DNA of 48,085 bases. Source: Gammaproteobacteria bacterium. Lineage in GTDB: Bacteria; Pseudomonadota; Gammaproteobacteria; Beggiatoales; Beggiatoaceae. Where the stretch lies: NCBI GenBank assembly GCA_003645255.1, contig QNES01000010.1:1-48085 (forward strand), given 5' to 3'. Below are positions 32,338-38,964 of the stretch, one piece after another; the first letter of the stretch is position 1; the number at the start of each line of letters is the position of its first letter. The position numbers were made by a program, and so were the translations under genes. The notes beneath the pieces were generated by a model. That model did no database searches. It was not told the DNA's origin and saw only the letters and a list, made by a program, of their open reading frames with translations.

Positions 32338-33768
32338 ATGCGCGTACTTTTCGTCACTTCTGAAGCCTATCCCCTGGTTAAAACAGGTGGTTTAGGCGAT
32401 GTGAGTTATGCCCTGCCTAACGCTTTGCGACAATTAGGCATTGATGTTCGTTTATTAATACCTGGTTATCCAGAAGTACTCAAACAACTTTCGCTGATTG
32501 AGGTGCATGAAAATATTCGGTTATATCCTTTAGATGAACCTATACATTTATTAGCCGGGATAATGCCGGGTGAAATCACCCCGGTTTATGTGATTAAATG
32601 TCCCAGTTTATATGAACGCGACGGTGGACCTTATCAAGATACGGAAGGAAAAGATTGGGTAGATAATGCCTTACGTTTTGGAATACTATCTAAAGTGGCA
32701 GCTTTATTTGGTCATCATCAGCTACTTTTTAAACCACAAATTGTCCATTGCAATGATTGGCAAACAGGTTTAGTGCCAGCTTTATTAACTTTTCATCCTA
32801 ATCCAAACACGCGAACTGTGATGAGCGTCCATAATATGGCTTATCAAGGTCTTTTTGGTTCCGAATTGATAGATGAATTTGGTTTGCCGCCCGAAAGTTT
32901 TAGTCTATCCGGATTAGAATATTATGGAAAAGTTTCATTTCTCAAAGCCGGATTATCTTACAGCGATTGGATAACAACAGTCAGCCCCAATTATGCCAAA
33001 GACATTCAAACGCCAGCTTATGGTTGTGGTTTAGAAGGGCTATTGACACAACGCCAAACTCACTTAACCGGCATATTAAATGGTATTGATACAAAAGTTT
33101 GGAATCCAGAAACTGATCAGCATTTAAGTCGTCATTACACCATTAAAAGTTTAGCCGCCAAAGCCCGTAATACTCAAGCTTTGCGTAGCCAATTCAAGTT
33201 AGCATCTTCAAAACAAATTCCACTGATTGGTATCATTGCTCGCCTTATTGACCAAAAAGGCATAGATTTAGTCGTACCCATCATCCCAGATATTATCAAA
33301 GCCGGCGCACAACTCGTCATACTCGGTAGTGGCGATAAAAATTTAGAACTAAGTTTATTACAATTGGCAAAACATTACCCAAAACAACTCAGTGTTACAT
33401 TGGGATATGATGAAAAACTAGCTCATCAAATTGAAGCCGGGGCAAATATGTTTCTGATGCCCTCCAGATTTGAACCTTGCGGTTTAAACCAAATGTACAG
33501 TATGTATTATGGTACAATACCTATAGTCAGGCGCACCGGCGGATTAGCAGACACGGTAGTAGATGCGAGTTCCGAGCATATCCAAAATAAAACGGCTACC
33601 GGCTTTGTGTTTGAAAATTCGGATGAATTATTTTCCTGTATACAACGTGCTTTGCAAATTTTCCGTCATAAAAAAATATGGCAACAATTACAAATCACGG
33701 GCATGAGTCGTGATTTTAGCTGGCAGAAAAGTGCCAGGCAGTATATATCATTGTATCATCAATTGTAG
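32338..33768 (+). CDS. glgA: Glycogen synthase (ADP-glucose), GT5
   Basis: 476 residues, the bacterial GlgA length (E. coli 477). It transfers glucose from ADP-glucose to the growing alpha-1,4-glucan. The N-terminal EAYPLVKTGGLGDVSYALP contains the KTGGL nucleotide-sugar motif; VHCNDWQTGLVPALL and SVHNMAYQG are typical of the N-terminal Rossmann domain. The C-terminal domain has ARLIDQKGIDLV and the catalytic SRFEPCGLNQMYSMYYG with the E in EPCG, then RRTGGLADTV. It is cytoplasmic. Other glycogen genes are not in the window. The start lies against a repeat. Confidence 0.97.
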   Translation: MRVLFVTSEAYPLVKTGGLGDVSYALPNALRQLGIDVRLLIPGYPEVLKQLSLIEVHENIRLYPLDEPIHLLAGIMPGEITPVYVIKCPSLYERDGGPYQDTEGKDWVDNALRFGILSKVAALFGHHQLLFKPQIVHCNDWQTGLVPALLTFHPNPNTRTVMSVHNMAYQGLFGSELIDEFGLPPESFSLSGLEYYGKVSFLKAGLSYSDWITTVSPNYAKDIQTPAYGCGLEGLLTQRQTHLTGILNGIDTKVWNPETDQHLSRHYTIKSLAAKARNTQALRSQFKLASSKQIPLIGIIARLIDQKGIDLVVPIIPDIIKAGAQLVILGSGDKNLELSLLQLAKHYPKQLSVTLGYDEKLAHQIEAGANMFLMPSRFEPCGLNQMYSMYYGTIPIVRRTGGLADTVVDASSEHIQNKTATGFVFENSDELFSCIQRALQIFRHKKIWQQLQITGMSRDFSWQKSARQYISLYHQL

Positions 33769-33815
33769 GCTGCACACCTTTATGGTTGCCCTTCTTATAT
33801 TAAGTGAGGTTTTAA

Positions 33816-34994
33816 ATGGTGATTGATAGCATTCCGCTCCTCATACCCGATTTACCTAGCACAAAACAATTGCTACCTTGGTTGCAGCGTATTGAGCATA
33901 ATAAATGGTATACCAATTTTGGTCCCTTGGTCCAAGAATTTGAATCTAAACTAGTCCAATTATTCACACAATGGAATCATGGGAATTATTATTTAACCAC
34001 CGTCAGTTCCGGCACGGATGCCCTTGAATTAGCATTGCTTGCCCTTAATATCCCAGAAAAACGCAGGGCATTATTGCCAGCATTTACCTTTCCAGCCACT
34101 GCTACTGCCATCAAACAATGTGGCTTACAACCTGTTTTTACTGACGTTGAACCAAGTTCCTGGTTATTGACACCTGCCATTGCCCGTCAAGTGCTAAAAA
34201 AAATGGCGTTTGATGTCGTTCTACCCGTCGCCACTTTCGGCTACCCACAACCGGTGGATGAATGGGATAAATTTCAGGAAGAAACCGGTATTCCAGTCTT
34301 GATAGATGCAGCGGCGGCTTTTGGCACTCAACCCCTTGGAGAACGCTGTATCATCACCTTCAGTTTTCACGCTACCAAGCCCTTTGGCATTGGCGAAGGG
34401 GGTTTAGTCGTGGCAAACTCTGCTGACTTTATTCATCAAGTCAACAAATTGAGTAACTTTGGTTTTGACTGTGGTATAATAAGCCAATCTGGTAGCAATG
34501 CCAAATTAAGTGAATATCATGCTGCGGTCGCACTGGCTCAATTAGAGCGTTGGCATCAAATCATTAAACGGCGCAAAAAAATCTGGGAGATTTATCGCCA
34601 CTATTTGGGTGCCATGGGAAATAAAATCAGTTTACAGGAGACACCTGACGATCCGGTGCCAGCCACTTTGTCTATTAAATTAAATGATATTGGGAATAAT
34701 TTATCTCAATTGGTAAAACAACTAGCCAAAAAAGGCATTCAAACCCGTCGTTGGTATTATCCACCCTTATCCGAGCATCCGGCGTTTAGGGATATACAAC
34801 GAGTGGCACCGGATGGAGGGGATTGTTTAGGGGTAACAAAAGAATTATCGATGAGTTTACTGGGCTTACCGTTTCATACTGATCTTAATGAGGAGATGAT
34901 AGATTATATTTGTTGTCACTTGTTATATTCAAAAAATCATTCCCAATTCCCAATGGCTTCGGAACAAAGTTTTCCCATTACACAAAATGATTAA
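33816..34994 (+). CDS. DegT/DnrJ/EryC1-family PLP aminotransferase
   Basis: 392 residues. Family members usually aminate keto-sugars for surface polysaccharides, or act on other ketones. Seen: GPLVQEFESKL entry helix, TVSSGTDALELAL cofactor loop, LLPAFTFPATATAI, and the Schiff-base lysine K188 in FSFHATKPFGIGEGG, with FGFD after it. The ribosome site GTGAGG is good. The last ~20 residues (after YSKNHSQFPMASEQSF) are encoded partly by a CATTCCCAATTCCCAAT repeat, so the natural C-terminus has been extended or replaced. The stop overlaps the start of the next gene by eight bases, so the two are coupled. The absence of other sugar-nucleotide genes leaves its substrate open. Confidence 0.9.
   Translation: MVIDSIPLLIPDLPSTKQLLPWLQRIEHNKWYTNFGPLVQEFESKLVQLFTQWNHGNYYLTTVSSGTDALELALLALNIPEKRRALLPAFTFPATATAIKQCGLQPVFTDVEPSSWLLTPAIARQVLKKMAFDVVLPVATFGYPQPVDEWDKFQEETGIPVLIDAAAAFGTQPLGERCIITFSFHATKPFGIGEGGLVVANSADFIHQVNKLSNFGFDCGIISQSGSNAKLSEYHAAVALAQLERWHQIIKRRKKIWEIYRHYLGAMGNKISLQETPDDPVPATLSIKLNDIGNNLSQLVKQLAKKGIQTRRWYYPPLSEHPAFRDIQRVAPDGGDCLGVTKELSMSLLGLPFHTDLNEEMIDYICCHLLYSKNHSQFPMASEQSFPITQND
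34938..34954. repeat. CATTCCCAATTCCCAAT repeat in the aminotransferase 3' end
   Basis: Same unit as the one before glgA, here read in frame as HSQFPM. Confidence 0.7.
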
Positions 34995-35640
34995 ATTAAC
35001 TTTTTCAAAAATAACGCGGGATGATCTCAAACAATTTGTCAATATTCAAGAACAGGGCATTGCCACTTATCCCTGGACTCAAGACGACGCAATTTCTATT
35101 GATGAAAAGGAACAAAATTATTTACAAGCAATCCAATCACATTTGCTCAATTATGACACTCACCTAATGAACGAAGCGACCATTTGGGCAAGGGCAATTT
35201 ATCCCTTGTTATTATTATCAGAGCAAGGTAATATTCAAGCTTGGGCTGAAGTCCCTTTGAAAGCACAATATGGTCATTTTGAACTTGAAGGTGTTGTAGA
35301 TGGTGTTTTAGGAAAATGCGTTAGCGGTTTTTTGGAAACACCTTATTTAGTCGTTGTAGAAGCGAAACGTGGATTGGAAAACGAAAATCCTCTTTTTCAA
35401 CTCTATGCAGAAATTTTAGCAGCAGCTTATTTGAATTGGAAAGATGATGGGCATGATCTCCAAACCATTTTTGGTGCTTATACCATTGCAGATACCTGGA
35501 AGTTTTTAAAAGCAGACATTAAGGGGATAGATACGGATCAAACGCAAATGCGTATTGAATCTTCAAGGGAATATGTTGAAAAACTGGAGCCTGAAACCAT
35601 TTTTCACATTTTGAAAGGGATTGTACTTAAAAAACAATAA
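34987..35640 (+). CDS. PD-(D/E)XK nuclease-like protein
   Basis: 217 residues. The core reads FELEGVVDGVLGK...PYLVVVEAKRG, the D...ExK signature, with a preceding acidic helix region (NEATIWARAIYPLLLL). The later QLYAEILAAAYLNWKDDG helix and IFGAYTIADTWKFLKADIKG strand complete the usual core. It starts inside the end of the aminotransferase gene. Homologous in general type, but not obviously in sequence, to the protein at 30646-31281. Orphan nuclease-like proteins of this class are frequent in cyanobacteria and sulfur bacteria; the biological role is unknown. Confidence 0.7.
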   Translation: MIKLTFSKITRDDLKQFVNIQEQGIATYPWTQDDAISIDEKEQNYLQAIQSHLLNYDTHLMNEATIWARAIYPLLLLSEQGNIQAWAEVPLKAQYGHFELEGVVDGVLGKCVSGFLETPYLVVVEAKRGLENENPLFQLYAEILAAAYLNWKDDGHDLQTIFGAYTIADTWKFLKADIKGIDTDQTQMRIESSREYVEKLEPETIFHILKGIVLKKQ

Positions 35641-35674
35641 CGACAATCCGTAACTACTCATAATAGAAACGAAT

Positions 35675-37588
35675 ATGACTACAAATCAACAAACTGAAAA
35701 AAACACTGATAAGAGTGCCAAACCTATCAATATCAGAGACATAGAAAGACTTGTCCTTCAGCAAAATTTTGAGGAAGCAAGTGCCTTGATAATAAAGCTT
35801 TTAGTCAGTGCCGAACGAAAAGGCGGTGTGGTGCTGGATGGGAAAAGCGATTTAGAGCATGATTTTTTAAGTGAATACACTCGTTTAGCCAGTGCGATGA
35901 CTGCCTTTTTTGCTCATCCTAAGATGGTTTTATTCTTTGATGGGTTCACAATCTTTGCCACTTATAAGAAACATTTGTTAGGCATTTTTCAATTGAGCGG
36001 TTTTAGAGGTACTGATCATTTATTGGCTTTAATTGGGAATCAAGAAGGGAAAGGAGATCAATTTTCCGTTCAAGGTGAGCAACAGATGATGAAATTTTTG
36101 TTATTCTACTCTTTTGATTCAGAAGTAGACATTGACTTTGCACACTTATTAAAAAATATTCCTAAGCTTGCCATGCCGGTTTATCTCTCATTGGTAGGAG
36201 AAGAATGTCTATTGACTCATTCTGCTTGTCAAAGACGTGACAAACTGTTAGAAGTGGGTCCCCTATTAGAAGAGATGCCTTTAGAGGATAAGCAGTTAAC
36301 CCGTTTGTCCAATCTCTGGATGTTTTGCAGCTACAGTGAAAGCAAAACGAAACATGACATCAAGGCACATCTCAATGTTGTGCTGCGAAAATTCATGGAG
36401 AAACAGGGCGTAAATGTACCGGCTTTACCAGCACAGCGCAGGAAAAAAGATCGCCCGGTGATATTGATTCCATCAGAACGGTTTACCGCAAGCCATGCGA
36501 TGTATCGTTGCTATGCGCCCGCTATTCAACAATTGCGTGAAAAATTCGAGTTGGTATTCATGTCAGAAACCCACCGCATGGATGACATCAGTAAAACCCT
36601 ATTCGACAAAGTGATTGAGGTTGATTTTGGCAAGATGCCCCCTAAAAAGTTAGTCGGAAAAGTGCTTAAACTGAAACCCGATATGATTTATTTTCCCAGT
36701 CTGGGCATGTCACAATGGACATTACTGTTAGCTAATTTACGCCTTGCGCCTATTCAGTTTATGACTTTGGGGCATCCGGCGACTAGCCATTCTCCTTTTA
36801 TAGATTACATTTTGATGGTAGAGGTGAATTATTCCCCTAATGTTGACTGCTTTAGCGAAAAAGTGGTGTTATTGGATACCGCCAATTTTCATCAAATGAT
36901 AGCCCCAGCGGGTGCTGTTGCCATTCCGCCTGATATACGGAAAAATCCTTCCGCCGTGCGGCTTGCCATCACAAGTACGAGTTTTAAACTCAATGCTTCT
37001 TTTATGGCAGTCTGCCAACGAATCTGGCAAAACAGTCAAAAACCAGTGGAATTTCACTTCTTTCCTTCTGAGAAAGGCATGTCTTACCAAAAGGTGAAAC
37101 AACGTATTCTAGAATGGATACCGGAAGCTAAAGTTTATCCAGGGGCTAACTATAATATATATATTGCTAATTTGAATGCTTGTGATATTCATTTAAGTCC
37201 TTTTCCTTTTGGGGGAACTAATAGCAATGTTGATTCCATGCAGCACGGTATTCCGATTGTCACATTAGAGGGAGATGAACCTCATGCTCGTACTGATTTG
37301 CCTTTTTTTGAAATGAGTAATCTACCAAAATGGTTGTGGACACATAGTGAAGATGAATATGTGGAAGCGGCATTGCGATTGGTTCATCATGATGAAGAAC
37401 GTGTTGCTATCGGCGAAGCTTTGCTGGCTCAAGATTTTGAAAGTATTCTCAGGGATCATGAATTTTGTCACCATGAAAAAGTGTTTGGTAAAACAGTAGA
37501 ATGGTTATACCAACATCATGAGGCTATCCAAAAGGATGGTAGGAAAGTGTGGGACGTGGAAGCACAAAAACTTCTGTTGCCAACTTAA
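35675..37588 (+). CDS. HMW1C-type cytoplasmic N-glycosyltransferase (GT41-like)
   Basis: 637 residues, like Actinobacillus NGT (about 620). HMW1C/NGT enzymes attach glucose to Asn in NxS/T sequons of proteins, usually adhesins, in the cytoplasm. An N-terminal all-helical domain (~1-250) is followed by a GT-B domain: FTASHAMYRCY, APIQFMTLGHPATSHSPFIDY, STSFKLNASF (matching the TTMKLNP lysine region of NGT), and NACDIHLSPFPFGGTNSNVD, where the N....D pair corresponds to UDP-binding Asn/Asp of NGT. The usual HST after the YR motif is YAP here, so the acceptor or sugar may differ. No adhesin gene is adjacent; the secreted 908-residue protein lies 1.4 kb downstream. No strong ribosome site. Confidence 0.85.
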   Translation: MTTNQQTEKNTDKSAKPINIRDIERLVLQQNFEEASALIIKLLVSAERKGGVVLDGKSDLEHDFLSEYTRLASAMTAFFAHPKMVLFFDGFTIFATYKKHLLGIFQLSGFRGTDHLLALIGNQEGKGDQFSVQGEQQMMKFLLFYSFDSEVDIDFAHLLKNIPKLAMPVYLSLVGEECLLTHSACQRRDKLLEVGPLLEEMPLEDKQLTRLSNLWMFCSYSESKTKHDIKAHLNVVLRKFMEKQGVNVPALPAQRRKKDRPVILIPSERFTASHAMYRCYAPAIQQLREKFELVFMSETHRMDDISKTLFDKVIEVDFGKMPPKKLVGKVLKLKPDMIYFPSLGMSQWTLLLANLRLAPIQFMTLGHPATSHSPFIDYILMVEVNYSPNVDCFSEKVVLLDTANFHQMIAPAGAVAIPPDIRKNPSAVRLAITSTSFKLNASFMAVCQRIWQNSQKPVEFHFFPSEKGMSYQKVKQRILEWIPEAKVYPGANYNIYIANLNACDIHLSPFPFGGTNSNVDSMQHGIPIVTLEGDEPHARTDLPFFEMSNLPKWLWTHSEDEYVEAALRLVHHDEERVAIGEALLAQDFESILRDHEFCHHEKVFGKTVEWLYQHHEAIQKDGRKVWDVEAQKLLLPT

Positions 37589-37597
37589 TGAATGTAT

Positions 37598-37629
37598 AGA
37601 AATCCGATTTTTTGAAAAATCGGATTTCT
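37598..37629 (+). terminator. ATCCGATTTTT hairpin after the glycosyltransferase gene
   Basis: Perfect 15-bp arms, AGAAATCCGATTTTT (37598-37612) and complement (37615-37629), two-base centre, ten bases after the stop. Same family as 12254. Confidence 0.75.
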
Positions 37630-37698
37630 TCAAAATAACTTAACAAAATGTAAAATAGGGGACAAACCACATTTTTTAAAGCCATTTCCCATAAAAAA

Positions 37699-37946
37699 AT
37701 GAAAAACTTATTCAAGAACGAGAGCTATCGTTTGAAAAGGTAGTCTCTTTTATCAAGAACGGGCATTTGCTTGATGTTATTAAGCATCCAAACAAAGATA
37801 AATATCCAAATCAAAAGATATTTATTGTTGAAATCAATGATTATGCCTATATGATCCCTTATGTAGAATCTGAGGAAGAAGTTTTTCTCAAAACCATTAT
37901 TCCCAGTCGTAAGGCAACTAAAAAATATCTAGGTGGTTCATCATGA
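37699..37946 (+). pseudogene. Small toxin gene (DUF4258/BrnT-like), frameshifted
   Basis: The ATG at 37699 opens MKNLFKNE and then hits a stop; in the next frame from 37725 the sequence reads LSFEKVVSFIKNGHLLDVIK, then QKIFIVEINDYAYMIPYV and FLKTIIPSRKATKKYL, ending at 37946. This is a well-known small toxin type (BrnT/DUF4258-like) whose end motif PSRKATKKYL is highly conserved. One missing base near 37724 explains the break. The stop overlaps the ATG of the next gene (ATGA), the usual toxin-antitoxin arrangement. Inactive unless the frameshift is a sequence error. Confidence 0.75.
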
Positions 37947-38192
37947 ATAATTTAAGCCCCGAAGAACAAGACATTCTTCAATCTTATGAAAATGACGAAT
38001 GGATTTCTATTGCAGATGATAAACTGCTGAAAAATTACCAACAAGTGGCAAGAAACACTTTCAAAAATGATCGTAGCGTCAACTTAAGCATTTCAAGAAC
38101 GAGCTTTGATTGAAGGCATTCCTTATCACATTTTAATGTCCAGTATTTTGCATAAATTTATCAACGGAAACTTGATAAAAGAACTGGCATAA
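37943..38192 (+). pseudogene. CopG-like antitoxin gene with internal deletion
   Basis: The frame from ATG 37943 (MNNLSPEEQDILQSYENDEW, then NDRSVNLSIS) stops at 38113. Another frame continues with ERALIEGIPYHILMSSILHK and FINGNLIKELA to a stop at 38192. Together these are both ends of a ribbon-helix-helix antitoxin; about ten residues plus a frame are missing between them. It pairs with the broken toxin upstream. Confidence 0.75.
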
Positions 38193-38222
38193 CAAATTTT
38201 GCTCATTTTCACTTTGTTCTTT

Positions 38223-38274
38223 GCACGAGTAGGGTGGGTAGTCAAACCCACCTAAAAATGATTATCGTATTCAT
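38223..38274. repeat. GTAGGGTGGGTAG repeat copy
   Basis: GCACGAGTAGGGTGGGTAGT... is the inverted counterpart of 1252-1303 over 52 bases with two differences. It interrupts the presumed nucleotidyltransferase gene whose end lies just downstream. Confidence 0.85.
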
Positions 38275-38401
38275 TTTTACGGAAAAAATTAAAATTAAGC
38301 TCTACGAATTATTGGGAGAGCAAAAGATTGATTTAATCATTACCAATGATACCTCAAAACCTTTTATTCAAATCGCGCTTGAACAAGCGGTGTTACTATG
38401 A
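38275..38401 (+). pseudogene. MntA-like nucleotidyltransferase antitoxin, 3' fragment
   Basis: An open frame without start reads EKIKIKLYELLGEQKIDLII then TNDTSKPFIQIALEQAVLL, which looks like the end of minimal nucleotidyltransferases of the MNT-HEPN type (the closing I...A...G..L pattern). The stop overlaps the ATG of the HepT-like gene. The 5' part has been replaced by a GTAGGGTGGGTAG repeat. Confidence 0.5.
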
Positions 38402-38583
38402 AACTCAAACAATTTTTATTATTGCAAGCAGAACTGGAATTAATGGATAAGGCGACTGAACATTTGCGTTTTTCTTATGAACGCTGTTTGGCACTTGATA
38501 GCAATGAATACTATACACTTGATGAATTAGAACATTTTGAATCGTTGACGAGCCGCTTTGCGCGGTTGATATATAGTATATAA
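38398..38583 (+). pseudogene. HepT-like (HEPN) toxin, truncated
   Basis: 61 residues: ELMDKATEHLRFSYERCLAL and YTLDELEHFESLTSRFARL match the first half of HEPN-type proteins paired with MNT antitoxins. After SRFARL the frame ends in IYSI, whereas the family continues with a second helical half holding the RxxxxH ribonuclease motif. The catalytic half is therefore missing. Confidence 0.55.
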
Positions 38584-38600
38584 AATTTATAATAACCTAC

Positions 38601-38684
38601 ATGAAACAAAAAAAACTCCTAAGCCCACAACAGGCTTCTAAACATTTTTCTGTACATGTTGGCACGTTAAGAGAGTGGGCATAA
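38601..38684 (+). pseudogene. IS607-type serine recombinase, N-terminal stub
   Basis: 27 codons reading KKLLSPQQASKHFSVHVGTL then REWA and a stop. This is the MerR-like helix-turn-helix that opens IS607 resolvases (LL....A...GV...TLR.WA). The catalytic domain is absent; a 128-bp inverted-repeat element begins eight bases downstream. Confidence 0.6.
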
Positions 38685-38691
38685 TAAGAGG

Positions 38692-38819
38692 AATAATTGG
38701 GGTCAGAGTAAAATTAATAATTTATAGAAATAACCCAAAAAACTATCAATCAATATCTATACCTAATTGGTGATAAATGGTTCGCTACATAAATTAATGT
38801 TACTCTGACCCCAATTATT
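38692..38819. mobile_element. 128-bp inverted-repeat element (MITE-like), copy 1
   Basis: Ends AATAATTGGGGTCAGAGTAA (left) and the complement on the right form 27-bp terminal inverted repeats with one mismatch. It is identical to 41835-41962 except for one base (GTTACTC versus GTGACTC). No coding capacity. Similar GGGGTCAGAGTAA ends are, to my knowledge, often found near REP-associated tyrosine transposases, but none is present here. Confidence 0.9.
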
Positions 38820-38964
38820 TTTTATTTTTAGCATTTTTTTAAAATAGTGTTATAATGAATTTATCCCCTATTTTTAATTAGGAATTAGGAATGGGTAATG
38901 CAGGTCTTCGGAAAACATATTTGGAACGAAGTTAGTTTTTTAAACACTGATAGGAGAAAAAAAT

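Noticed and set aside
38692-38819. The 128-bp element as a structured RNA gene
   Set aside because: Its two copies differ by one base with terminal inverted repeats, which fits a mobile element; no conserved RNA family recognised.
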